A stretch of DNA of 11,521 nucleotides from Candidatus Latescibacterota bacterium (GCA_018656855.1 JABHYP010000046.1:1-11521); one strand, 5' to 3'. Positions 1 to 7,653 are shown, numbered from the stretch's first letter. Made by a program: numbers and translations. Notes: generated by a model from the letters alone, not told the origin.

Positions 1-1
1 C

Positions 2-574
2 TCGGCAAATCCCGAGGCCTTGCGGTCAGGCATTGAAATCTGCAATCGCCCCGGCACCATAATCAATTCAATTACCATGGAAAAGGAGCGGATGGACAGC
101 ATAATTCCTCTTGTCAAAGAATTCAATACAAGCGTTATATGTCTGACCATGAACGACAGCGGCATGCCAGAGGATTACGAGGGCCGTGCGAGAATCACCG
201 ATGACATCGCCGCCATGCTAAAGGGAAATGACATATCGCTCAACAGAGCCTATTTCGACCACCTCGCGCGACCGGCATCAACCAATCCGGGGCAGGCGAA
301 GTATATCTTCGATGTTATCCGCTATGTGAGGGAAACCTATCCCGATGCTCACATTGCGCTCGGTCTTTCGAATATATCCTTTGGTATTCCGAAACGGAAC
401 AACCTGAACAAAGTATTCCTGGCGATGCTTGTAGCGGCGGGATGCGACGGCGCTATTATCGATCCGACAGAAAAGGACCTGATGCTCACCATATTTTCTG
501 CCAAGGCGGTTCTCGGTATCGACGAATACTGTATGGAGTATCTGATGAAAATGCGTGAAGAAGGGATGGCGTGA
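2..574 (+). CDS. Methyltetrahydrofolate:corrinoid methyltransferase-like protein, 5' end missing
   Basis: The reading frame is open from base 2, so the gene starts outside the window; 190 C-terminal residues are visible against roughly 260-270 for the family. The protein belongs to the pterin-binding (DHPS-like TIM barrel) methyltransferases such as AcsE, MtgA and the MetH pterin domain, which move a methyl group between tetrahydrofolate and a corrinoid protein in the cytoplasm. Three family signatures are visible: INSIT (Asn at 65-67), YFDHLARP (Asp at 257-259) and GLSNISFGIP (Asn at 371-373), matching the pterin-contacting Asn/Asp/Asn positions. These are followed by the conserved GCDGAIIDP segment. 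The gene ends in TGA at 572-574. Which corrinoid partner and methyl donor it serves cannot be told; no corrinoid protein gene is visible downstream, so any partner lies upstream or elsewhere. Family assignment is firm, exact reaction is not. Confidence 0.88.
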   Translation, partial: SANPEALRSGIEICNRPGTIINSITMEKERMDSIIPLVKEFNTSVICLTMNDSGMPEDYEGRARITDDIAAMLKGNDISLNRAYFDHLARPASTNPGQAKYIFDVIRYVRETYPDAHIALGLSNISFGIPKRNNLNKVFLAMLVAAGCDGAIIDPTEKDLMLTIFSAKAVLGIDEYCMEYLMKMREEGMA

Positions 575-578
575 TTTT

Positions 579-656
579 ATGACTGAATACTGGGAGATAT
601 TGACACAAGGCCTCTGGACAGGAGTGACAAAGGGAAAAAGAGTTCAAAACATATAA
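579..656 (+). CDS. Possible 25-aa ORF, perhaps a gene remnant
   Basis: An ATG four bases after the methyltransferase stop opens a 25-codon frame beginning MTEYWEILTQGLW and ending at TAA 654-656. The AAGGG at 561-565 lies 13 bases upstream, rather far for a ribosome site, so translation would depend on coupling. The protein is not recognised. It could be the start of a decayed gene, a very small peptide, or chance. The rest of the gap up to 721 holds only the ribosome site of the next gene. Confidence 0.15.
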   Translation: MTEYWEILTQGLWTGVTKGKRVQNI

Positions 657-721
657 GGAAAAAGGATAACGCCCAAAGATAAAGACCTGTAACTTGAAAC
701 CTATTTTCAAGGATAAAAGAT

Positions 722-1477
722 ATGAAACCGTTTAAAGAATTCTTGAATGAAAAAGAAACAGTGTACGGTGTATTCGCAAAAACCAACGATCCCTATTTTA
801 TCCGGGCGCTTGGGAAATCGGGCTTTGACTTTGTCATTCTGGATAATGAGCATGGCCCGAATTCGGGTAGAGACACCTATCCTCTCATCATGACATCGTT
901 TGCCTCAGGGATGTACCCGATTGTCAGGGTCGGCAAACTAACTGATATTATGATACAGCGTATACTCGATCTCGGCCCCGCCGGTGTGCAGATACCGCAG
1001 ATTCAATGCAAAGAAGATGCAGAGAATGTAAGGAAATTTACGAAATTCCACCCCAAAGGTAAACGCGGAGCCTGCAGGTTTGTATCTGCCGCTGATTGCG
1101 GCCTTATGGATAAAAGCGCTTATTTCAGCGAGAAAAGCGAGGCGGCGGTTATTATTCATATCGAGGGGAAAGAAGGCATAGATCAATTTGATAAAATTGT
1201 CAGAGTCGATGATATAGATGTCATTTTTATCGGCCCTTACGATCTTTCCCAGTCGTTGGGAGTACCGGGACAGGTGGATAATCCAATCGTTACCGCGGAA
1301 ATCAAAAAACTTATAGAACGATGTAAAGAGCACAGTAAATACATCGGAACTTTTGCGGACGATGTCGAGACTGCCAAACGGTACAGAGACCTTGGCGTCA
1401 AGTATATCGGTATATCTGTTGATGTGGGTATTTTCGCCGAGACTTGTCTCAAAATGGTCAAAGAGTTAAATGCATAG
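722..1477 (+). CDS. HpcH/HpaI-family class II aldolase
   Basis: A complete 251-aa gene of normal family length. It starts at ATG 722 with AAGGA at 709-713. HpcH/HpaI enzymes are cytoplasmic, metal-dependent pyruvate (or oxaloacetate) aldolases that cleave 4-hydroxy-2-oxo acids into pyruvate and an aldehyde. The active-site residues fall at HpaI positions minus one: D41 and H44 in ILDNEHGP, R69 in PIVRV, D83 in ILDLG, E148 in IHIEGKEG and D174 in IFIGPYDLS. This supports an active enzyme with the phosphoenolpyruvate/pyruvate TIM-barrel fold. The substrate aldehyde cannot be read from sequence; relatives act on 4-hydroxy-2-oxoheptanedioate, 2-keto-3-deoxy-rhamnonate/-glucarate or related sugar acids. 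It lies 147 bp downstream of the methyltransferase on the same strand, so cotranscription is possible but not shown. Confidence 0.92.
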   Translation: MKPFKEFLNEKETVYGVFAKTNDPYFIRALGKSGFDFVILDNEHGPNSGRDTYPLIMTSFASGMYPIVRVGKLTDIMIQRILDLGPAGVQIPQIQCKEDAENVRKFTKFHPKGKRGACRFVSAADCGLMDKSAYFSEKSEAAVIIHIEGKEGIDQFDKIVRVDDIDVIFIGPYDLSQSLGVPGQVDNPIVTAEIKKLIERCKEHSKYIGTFADDVETAKRYRDLGVKYIGISVDVGIFAETCLKMVKELNA

Positions 1478-1580
1478 CATTTTTCTATAGCAGATAATGA
1501 TGCGGTATTTGTTGTAATCCCCCATTTGAATCCCATATAAAAGGGTTTAAAGCGAAGCAGGGAGATATAATCAGATCGGA

Positions 1581-1603
1581 ATAAAATCACCGCTGTTGGT
1601 GAT
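1581..1603 (-). terminator. Probable intrinsic terminator of the bicupin gene
   Basis: ATCACC (1586-1591) and GGTGAT (1598-1603) form a perfect 6-bp stem with a 6-base loop. Read on the minus strand the stem is followed by TTTAT. It sits 33 bases past the stop of the minus-strand cupin gene. The short stem makes it a moderate call. Confidence 0.4.
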
Positions 1604-1635
1604 GTTGAAAAAATCCAGCAAAGTACTGATTGTCA

Positions 1636-2514
1636 TTACCTGTCATGACGGTTTCCAAGGTACAGCCATGCCATCGGCGATTCGGTATGGTTGATGACAC
1701 TGTGAGGTACCAGTCCGTTCGGCGGCGCAAGAAAGGCTTCACCAATATTTTGTCTCAGGAGTTTTTTCCCGAGAAGAAGAGAATTTTCCTCTCCCTTGAG
1801 TTTTAACCATATCTCCTCGCAGCCTTCTACGTGGTAGTGAGGAGAACCCATGCCATAGCTTTCAACCGCGACAACAGCTAATCCCATAGGTTCCGCAAGA
1901 CCGTCGTTTCTGCCGAAAAGGCTGTAGGTTGTATAAGCCCAGCAGCAGTGACCGGGTATTGCATCATAATAGCTTTTTACCACCATGTCTTTCTTCGGTT
2001 TGAAATCCTCGGGGATTTCCTCAACGATGATAATAACCTCTAACGCCACACCGGATGCGTTCGTGAAGCTATATTCCAGGCCTGCGGGAATGAATATGCC
2101 CGTACCCTCGCTGATTTCCGAACTCTTATCACCGGCCTCAACTGTTCCGGCTCCTCTCGTAATGTAGAAAATCACCTGTTCCCTGTCATGCTTGATCGGC
2201 TCTGTTTTCTCATTTCCATAAAGAAAGCCATGATTGTATGATCTGATATACTTAAGTACTGCGCCTTTCGTCGGCGGGTCAACCGGATTACCGCGTGTAA
2301 AAATAGTTTGTTCGACAAATCCGCCATGCCCAACCTGAACGTCAGAATTTTTCCATGTATTAACAAAAGGGTACACGTTTATATCCACATCAGGATGGTC
2401 GTAAATATATTGAGATTTTTCATCGTAAGACGGCACAAGTCTTTCATCCTGGGCTGATGCGGGTGCCTGAAAGAATAGAACGGATATAAATGTAAGCGTT
2501 ATCAGTCTTTGCAT
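1636..2514 (-). CDS. Exported two-domain cupin protein
   Basis: A 292-aa protein. The start at 2514 is chosen because AAGGGAG (2521-2527 on this strand) lies six bases upstream and it puts a clean signal peptide at the N-terminus: MQR, a hydrophobic stretch, then APASA before Gln22 (probable signal peptidase I site). A longer in-frame start at 2556 would add 14 polar residues and is less likely. Two cupin barrels follow, at about 95-168 and 205-287. The second has nearly intact metal-site motifs: H226 and H228 (PHYH), E233/E234, then PNGLVPHSVIN with H271 and N275. The first looks degenerate: H109 is present, but the expected motif-2 His is Tyr148 (PAGLEYSF). One metal-binding domain and one structural domain are therefore likely. 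The protein should be periplasmic or secreted. Function is unknown; sugar or phenolic metabolism would be typical for bicupins, but this is inference. Confidence 0.85.
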   Translation of the reverse strand: MQRLITLTFISVLFFQAPASAQDERLVPSYDEKSQYIYDHPDVDINVYPFVNTWKNSDVQVGHGGFVEQTIFTRGNPVDPPTKGAVLKYIRSYNHGFLYGNEKTEPIKHDREQVIFYITRGAGTVEAGDKSSEISEGTGIFIPAGLEYSFTNASGVALEVIIIVEEIPEDFKPKKDMVVKSYYDAIPGHCCWAYTTYSLFGRNDGLAEPMGLAVVAVESYGMGSPHYHVEGCEEIWLKLKGEENSLLLGKKLLRQNIGEAFLAPPNGLVPHSVINHTESPMAWLYLGNRHDR

Positions 2515-2722
2515 CACAATCTCCCTTGTGTTTTTTCTCTTAGAAATTGGTTTCAATTTTAAGGTTCAAAGTTTTAAATAGATTACCCAAAAAATCAAGC
2601 GGAAATGAAAATTAGAAATGTATTATGTTAAAGTTCCAGATTCCATATTCTATAATAGCCCGTTGTCTGTTGTAATATTTTAAAATTGATCATTGAGATA
2701 TTGTTTATTCATTATTTGCCCC

Positions 2723-3508
2723 TCACCCTTTTCCCTCTTTTTTCATATAAGCATGAACAGACCGCACGGCTTTTTGTACACCGTTGTCTTCAGGTAGAAT
2801 AGCAGTAACCTTTTTAAAAATTTCGCGTTCGGAAATTAAGCGGAATGTTAAAGAATAATTGATATCGTACATCCACGACAACTGGTTCAGGCAAAAATCC
2901 TTAAAAGATTTTACATTCCTGTACGATACGGTTTCCTTGTTGAGAATCTGGGCTAGCGCAGCCGGGTTTATCGGGCCATCGAAATCGATGTTTAGAAATA
3001 TCTCGGGATGTTCTTCGAATATTTTCGTTTTTACGGTGTCGTATATTATACGATAAATATCCAGCTTATCGGCATCACGGATGAGTTTCACAAAGCGTAA
3101 GCGGGCGGAATTAACATACTGTGGTATCGTAATCAAATTATGAAATTTTATCCCATCAAGTATTTTCATTTGTTCGTTTTGGGGAAGAGCTGAAAGGATA
3201 CCGGATTCCCCGACCACCTTAAAACCCCGTTCTCCATGATTAATTGAATCGGGATCGTAAAATGTGCGATACTCGACAACCTGTGAGAAACGTCCGACAT
3301 CATGAAGAAGGCCGAGAGCTTCTGCTACATTTATATCCGATTTTAACCATTTCATGCCTTCAGCTATGAGTCTTGAATTTTCAGCAACATGCAGACTGTG
3401 ATCGTATTTAAGCCGTATCAAATGAATAAGTTTATCGTTGTCGGGAGTAATATCTTCCACATAAGCATGAAACCATTTTTTTATAACTTTAAGTTGATTG
3501 ATGTTCAT
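2723..3508 (-). CDS. HD-domain metal-dependent phosphohydrolase
   Basis: A 261-aa soluble protein with no signal peptide. ATG at 3508 has a strong ribosome site, AGGGGAG (3516-3522 region). It carries the HD-superfamily pattern in order: H37 (DHSLHVAE), H69-D70 (LLHDVGRF), H91 (INHGERG), H123 (KFHN) and D147 (IRDADKLD). This is the full set of metal ligands of a catalytic HD phosphohydrolase acting on nucleotides or phosphate esters in the cytoplasm. The nearest general type is the small stand-alone HD proteins, not the HD-GYP enzymes, since no GYP motif is present. Substrate is unknown. The gene is upstream of the cupin gene on the same strand, with a 208-bp AT-rich gap between them, so the two are probably separate units. 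It is divergent from the TPR protein gene. Confidence 0.88.
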   Translation of the reverse strand: MNINQLKVIKKWFHAYVEDITPDNDKLIHLIRLKYDHSLHVAENSRLIAEGMKWLKSDINVAEALGLLHDVGRFSQVVEYRTFYDPDSINHGERGFKVVGESGILSALPQNEQMKILDGIKFHNLITIPQYVNSARLRFVKLIRDADKLDIYRIIYDTVKTKIFEEHPEIFLNIDFDGPINPAALAQILNKETVSYRNVKSFKDFCLNQLSWMYDINYSLTFRLISEREIFKKVTAILPEDNGVQKAVRSVHAYMKKEGKG

Positions 3509-3571
3509 AAAATACTCCCCTAAAAAACACTATCGGTCTCCGTTCGCAGGAATTACCTAATCATAGTTAGC

Positions 3572-3600
3572 AATATACGACCTTGAGATTGATTTGTATA
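3572..3600 (-). promoter_or_regulatory. Possible promoter of the HD-domain gene
   Basis: On the minus strand TATACA (3595-3600) and TATATT (3572-3577) are separated by 17 bases, matching the sigma-70 consensus at 4/6 and 5/6. The predicted leader to the ATG at 3508 is about 55 bases. In DNA this AT-rich a chance match is quite possible. Confidence 0.3.
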
Positions 3601-3815
3601 TCAACGGCTCTAAAACAAAAATATAATAGAGCATAAAGAGATAACCTAATATAAAGACAGGCCGGATTTATGTGTTTATGATTATTAATTATCTAAAAAT
3701 AATGGAACTTGCACTATAGTACGGCGTAATAACTGTAGTACTTGCTTAAAATTCATGTTCTTTAATAAATATCATAAAAGTCTTTTTTTCTTGAACTATT
3801 CAGGTTGGAAAATAC

Positions 3816-3845
3816 TTGACAATACATTCTTAAACTCAGTATTCT
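3816..3845 (+). promoter_or_regulatory. Probable sigma-70-type promoter of the TPR/PD40 gene
   Basis: A perfect TTGACA (3816-3821) is followed after 18 bases by TATTCT (3840-3845), which matches TATAAT at 4/6. Transcription would start near 3852, leaving a leader of about 50 bases before ATG 3901. Confidence 0.5.
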
Positions 3846-3900
3846 GTTAAATGGTTTTATGAATGATTGAAATTATTTTGTGATTATGGAGACTAAAAAT

Positions 3901-6180
3901 ATGTCAAAAAAGTCAACAGGAATTGTTGTAGTTATTTTGATTGTAATTTTATTTATTGGTGCTATTTATGTGTTTTTACCGGATTTTTCTGTAAAAGAGA
4001 TTGCTGTACTCTACCCTTTCGACGGAACCGTTTTTCCCCCCGAAATCGCATCGCCAACCATGCGCTGGGATGATATCGAAACAGGCTCTACAAACTGGAG
4101 CATTCGCATTGATTTCCAGGACTCCGGCGAGCCTGTTGTGATTCAAACAACCAAAATGGAATGGACTCCCGAAAGAGAATCATGGGAATCAATTAAAAAA
4201 AGATCTCTCGAAAAAACAGCTAAACTTACGGTAACCGGCTATAAAAAGATACTCGGTATAAAAAAAGTCATGTCGGAAAAGACATTCTCGATAACAACAT
4301 CCGGTGATGAGGTTGGCGCTCCAATTTTCTTCAGAGCCGTACCTCTGCCGTTTGAATATGCGGTAGAAAACATGGAGACAATCCAGTGGGTTCTGGGCGA
4401 CATTTCATCGGATAAACCACCACGGGTGGTTCTGGAAAACATGCCTGTATGCGGCAACTGCCACTCATTTTCCGCTGACGGCAATAAATTCGGAATGGAT
4501 GTTGACTATGCCAATGACAAGGGATCTTATATCATTTCCGATGTTTCAAAAGAAATAAGTCTTTCAAACGACAATGTAATTTCATGGAGCAATTATAAAA
4601 GCGATGAGAATGAGTTGACATTTGGTTTACTTTCCCAGATTTCACCCAATGGCAGATATGCTGTGAGTACGGTTAAAGACAGGTCGGTATTTGTCCCTGT
4701 GGATGATCTGTATTACTCACAGCTATTTTTCCCTCTAAAAGGAATTCTCGTTTATTATGATACGGAAACAAACGCTTTTAATGAAGTTCCCGGAGCGGCC
4801 GATAAAGAATATGTTCAGAGCAATCCCTCATGGAGCCCCGATGGCAAACACATAATCTTTGCCAAGAATGAAATGGGTTCCTTGGGAAAAATCGGAAAAC
4901 GTGTAATTCTCCCTCAGGAACTTTGTCAGGAGTATATTTCCAGAAAAAAATTGTTTAAGTTTGATTTGTACAGGATTCCATTTAACGATGGCAAAGGTGG
5001 AGAAGCGATACCCATCAAAGGCGCATCGAATAATGGAATGAGCAATTATTTTGCAAAATACTCTCCTGACGGGAAATGGATAGTATTTTGCAAGGCCAGC
5101 AGCTTCATGCTTCTTCAACCCGACAGCAGGCTTTATATAATGCCTGCCGACGGGGGAATTCCTAAAGAAATGACATGCAATACGAATAATATGAATTCCT
5201 GGCACAGCTGGTCTCCAAACAGCAGATGGCTGGTTTTTTCGTCGAAAGCTTTTACTCCCTACACACAGCTATTTCTCACCCATATCGATGAAAACGGCAA
5301 TGACAGCCCGCCCGTCCTGCTGTCCAGATTCACAAATCAGGACAGAGCCGCTAATATTCCCGAGTTTGTCAATATGCCTGTTGATGGCATCAAGAAAATG
5401 CATGAAGAGTTCGTCGATTACTATTCTTATGCCAATAAAGGCGGCCAGTTGTTTGATGAGGGAAGATACGAGGAATCCGAAAAGTTTTTGAGAAAATCTA
5501 TAGATATAAAGCCTGATTATGCTGATGCGCATAAAAATTTAGGGTATTTACTCACAAAAAGGAACATGGTTGAAGAAGCGGTTGCAGAATGGCGGATCGC
5601 TCTGGAGCTTGATCCCGATGATTATAAGCTTCACCTGAATATTGGATCATATTACCTGGATAGAAACGAATACGATAAGGCGAAAGAAAAGTTTGAAACG
5701 ACGTTAAATCTTGAGAAAAAATGCGGGGCAGCTCATGTCGGGCTGGGATTGATACTCACAGCAAACGGAGACATTGAAGGAGCGCGAAGGAAATTTGAAA
5801 CCGCTATCGAGGTTGACCCCGAGGATGATACCGGTTATTACAGACTTGGGACATACTTTATAGAGAAAAAAGAGTTTGAAAAAGCTGAAAAAAACCTGCT
5901 TACTGCGTATAAATTGAATCCAATGAATGCAAATGTATGTTTTGTCCTTGGAAAACTGTTTTCAATGAATGACAAAAATACCCGGGAAGCAATTTCAATG
6001 TACAATAAAGCGCTTGCGCTTATACCGGGTAATATTCAGGGGCATATTGAGCTCGGGAATTTATACATGAAAAGCGGTAACAGGATGCGGGCGATAAGTG
6101 AATTTGAAAAAGCATTGAAACTCAATCCAAATGACCAGAAGCTGAGAGTGTTTGTCAGTAAGCTGAAACAACAAATATGA
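3901..6180 (+). CDS. Membrane-anchored CxxCH / PD40 (TolB-like) / TPR protein
   Basis: A 759-aa protein. ATG 3901 is preferred because GGAG (3888-3891) lies nine bases upstream; a GTG at 3880 would add seven residues. Residues 7-30 form one strong hydrophobic segment after two lysines, so the rest is probably outside the cytoplasm, held by an N-terminal anchor or uncleaved signal. Order of parts: a beta-rich Ig/Fn3-like segment (about 35-125, starting LYPFDGTVFPPEIASPTMRW); a single haem-c-type motif CGNCH (184-188, bases 4450-4464); a beta-propeller-like region with PD40/TolB repeats (SPNGRYAV near 248, WSPDGKHIIF at 311, YSPDGKWIVF at 387, WSPNSRWLVF at 437); and about seven TPRs from residue 507 to the C-terminus. 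The TPR and propeller parts suggest protein binding or scaffold work at the cell surface or periplasm. The CxxCH may bind haem, but with no obvious distal ligand it might be structural. Function is unknown. It has its own promoter and terminator. Confidence 0.85.
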   Translation: MSKKSTGIVVVILIVILFIGAIYVFLPDFSVKEIAVLYPFDGTVFPPEIASPTMRWDDIETGSTNWSIRIDFQDSGEPVVIQTTKMEWTPERESWESIKKRSLEKTAKLTVTGYKKILGIKKVMSEKTFSITTSGDEVGAPIFFRAVPLPFEYAVENMETIQWVLGDISSDKPPRVVLENMPVCGNCHSFSADGNKFGMDVDYANDKGSYIISDVSKEISLSNDNVISWSNYKSDENELTFGLLSQISPNGRYAVSTVKDRSVFVPVDDLYYSQLFFPLKGILVYYDTETNAFNEVPGAADKEYVQSNPSWSPDGKHIIFAKNEMGSLGKIGKRVILPQELCQEYISRKKLFKFDLYRIPFNDGKGGEAIPIKGASNNGMSNYFAKYSPDGKWIVFCKASSFMLLQPDSRLYIMPADGGIPKEMTCNTNNMNSWHSWSPNSRWLVFSSKAFTPYTQLFLTHIDENGNDSPPVLLSRFTNQDRAANIPEFVNMPVDGIKKMHEEFVDYYSYANKGGQLFDEGRYEESEKFLRKSIDIKPDYADAHKNLGYLLTKRNMVEEAVAEWRIALELDPDDYKLHLNIGSYYLDRNEYDKAKEKFETTLNLEKKCGAAHVGLGLILTANGDIEGARRKFETAIEVDPEDDTGYYRLGTYFIEKKEFEKAEKNLLTAYKLNPMNANVCFVLGKLFSMNDKNTREAISMYNKALALIPGNIQGHIELGNLYMKSGNRMRAISEFEKALKLNPNDQKLRVFVSKLKQQI

Positions 6181-6234
6181 TCGGTGCTTTACTACCCCTG
6201 TTTTTTCGGGTATAGCTTTATAGTCCGGCGATCT

Positions 6235-6271
6235 ATAACCAGCCTGTATACATACCAGGCTGGTTATTTTT
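6235..6271 (+). terminator. Strong intrinsic terminator after the TPR/PD40 gene
   Basis: ATAACCAGCCTG (6235-6246) pairs perfectly with CAGGCTGGTTAT (6256-6267), a 12-bp stem with a 9-base loop, followed by TTTT and an AT-rich stretch. It lies 54 bases past the stop of the TPR gene. A weaker TACCC/GGGTA hairpin lies just upstream, near 6193-6212. The stem should end the TPR transcript and separate it from the next gene. Confidence 0.85.
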
Positions 6272-6307
6272 ATATGTGATTGGATGTTGACTATAAGGAA
6301 AAAAATC

Positions 6308-6336
6308 TTGATTTTACGAGTCCATCTCGTTATTAT
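6308..6336 (+). promoter_or_regulatory. Probable promoter of the triple RidA-like gene
   Basis: TTGATT (6308-6313), a 17-base spacer and TATTAT (6331-6336) match the sigma-70 consensus at 4/6 and 5/6. Lying directly after the terminator, it would make the next gene an independent unit with a leader of about 65 bases. A perfect TATAAT at 6382-6387 has no good -35 partner. Confidence 0.45.
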
Positions 6337-6408
6337 GGTTAATTCAAATCTTTGCGCTGCTTGTTTTTTAATCTTAACTTTTATAATACTTATGAAAGAT
6401 TTTACCTG

Positions 6409-7593
6409 ATGGGAAATGATTTCCATTCAATTGGGGAACATGTAAAAGGTTCTTCATTCAGAACATCAGAAGGAGCAGATGAATTTTATTTAATGATTAA
6501 CTCCAGTGAAGAATCTACCTTTTCTGGTGAACTCGATCATTTATTCGATTCATATATGACAGCCATGGATAATTACGGACTGTCGGAAGATACCCTTGTT
6601 TTCAGCCGCTTCTACATAAGCGATATCGCTAATCAGAAGAAAAAACTGCGGGAGTCGAAGATTTTTGCCGTTTCGCAGAAAGGCGCTGTATCAACTATTC
6701 AGCAGTGTCCTGTAAAGAATGGTTCTCTCAGTCTGCTCGTATACCATGTAAAGAAAGATAACATCATTTTTAAAAAAGAGTTGTTTACATACGACGACGA
6801 AAATCGCCGTAACGGAGCAATTATCCATGGAAAACATTATGACCTTTTCTGGATTGCAAATTTTTACGGTATCGGCCCTCCTGATACTTACTGTCAAACA
6901 ACTGAGGTTTTTCAATCGTTCAATGACATTCTGAACAACAAAGGAATGACATTATTTGATAATGCCATGAGAACATGGGTATATGTCCGGGATATCGACA
7001 ACAATTACAATGATATGATCGAGTCACGAAAAGCTTTCTTTAAAGATCATGGATTAACGCCTGAAACGCGTTATATTGCAAGTACCGGTATCGAAGGATT
7101 TTCGAAAGAAGTGAATTCGCTTGTCGCTCTTGATGGCTATGCTGTCAATAACCTGGAAAAAGAGCAGATTGTACGAATGGAAGCCCTAAATCACCTTTCG
7201 CCCACCATCGACTATGGTGTAACTTTTGAACGGGGGACACGCGTACGATTCGGCGACCGCTCACACCTGCACATCTCAGGAACAGCCAGCATCGATATAA
7301 CCGGAAAAGTCATGTATATTTCAGATGTCAAAAAGCAGACCCTGCGCACTATCGAAAATATTAGGGCGCTACTTGCTTCACAGGGCGCTGACCTGGGGAA
7401 TATGGCTTATATCATTGCCTACATACGCAATATAAAAGACGGCAACAGGGTGAGGGAAGTACTTGAAAGTGAAATTCCCGGCGAAGTTCCTGTAGTTTTC
7501 CTTGAGAGCTCTGTATGCCGCCCTGACTGGCTTTTCGAACTTGAAGGGGTTGCTATCATACCCGATTCAAATGATTTTCCCGCGTTCTTTTAA
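6409..7593 (+). CDS. RidA/YjgF-like protein with three tandem units (chorismatase-like architecture)
   Basis: A 394-aa soluble protein. ATG 6409 is chosen although only a weak GAAAG (6394-6398) precedes it; an upstream TTG at 6352 would add 19 atypical residues. The last 125 residues are a clear RidA/YjgF domain: LHISGTASID near 287, an ENIRALLASQGADL helix near 316-329, and R371 in VCRPDWLFELEG at the position of the RidA catalytic arginine. The same pattern appears twice more. Strand FSRFYISDI (65-73) recurs as MRTWVYVRDI (187-196) and YIIAYIRNI (334-342). A closing strand pair recurs as AVSTI...SLLVYHV (93-114), ASTGIEG...LVALDGYAV (224-246) and LESSVC...ELEGVAI. RidA proteins are homotrimers of about 125-aa chains, so this looks like a trimer in one chain. 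From memory, chorismatases of the FkbO/Hyg5/XanB2 type also resemble YjgF trimers and carry an RTW-type motif, so chorismate hydrolysis is one possibility and imine deamination another. Neither is proven. Confidence 0.75.
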   Translation: MGNDFHSIGEHVKGSSFRTSEGADEFYLMINSSEESTFSGELDHLFDSYMTAMDNYGLSEDTLVFSRFYISDIANQKKKLRESKIFAVSQKGAVSTIQQCPVKNGSLSLLVYHVKKDNIIFKKELFTYDDENRRNGAIIHGKHYDLFWIANFYGIGPPDTYCQTTEVFQSFNDILNNKGMTLFDNAMRTWVYVRDIDNNYNDMIESRKAFFKDHGLTPETRYIASTGIEGFSKEVNSLVALDGYAVNNLEKEQIVRMEALNHLSPTIDYGVTFERGTRVRFGDRSHLHISGTASIDITGKVMYISDVKKQTLRTIENIRALLASQGADLGNMAYIIAYIRNIKDGNRVREVLESEIPGEVPVVFLESSVCRPDWLFELEGVAIIPDSNDFPAFF

Positions 7594-7625
7594 TACGAAT
7601 TGCTCATAAATTTTTTCAACATAAG

Positions 7626-7653
7626 GCAGTGATTCGATGAATCAAATCACTGC
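7626..7653. repeat. Perfect 9-bp inverted repeat after the RidA-like gene
   Basis: GCAGTGATT (7626-7634) pairs with AATCACTGC (7645-7653) around a 10-base loop. It begins 32 bases after the stop codon. No T-run follows, so it is not a classical intrinsic terminator; it may protect the 3' end or act with Rho. Confidence 0.5.

Larger units (their letters stand above)
3509..3900. other. AT-rich divergent intergenic region
   Basis: This stretch separates two divergent genes and has no credible coding frame. It holds the candidate promoters in both directions and a pair of similar 10-base sequences, ACTATAGTAC (3713-3722) and ACTGTAGTAC (3732-3741), set 19 bases apart upstream of the plus-strand promoter. 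Nothing else recognisable is seen, and no RNA gene is evident. Confidence 0.6.

Noticed and set aside
938..1333. A 131-codon minus-strand frame inside the aldolase gene
   Set aside because: It lies fully opposite a well-supported aldolase with all active-site residues; composition is that of an antisense shadow.
6352..6408. Upstream TTG start adding 19 residues to the RidA-like protein
   Set aside because: The added residues are unlike any domain start, and a TTG without a ribosome site is weaker than ATG 6409.
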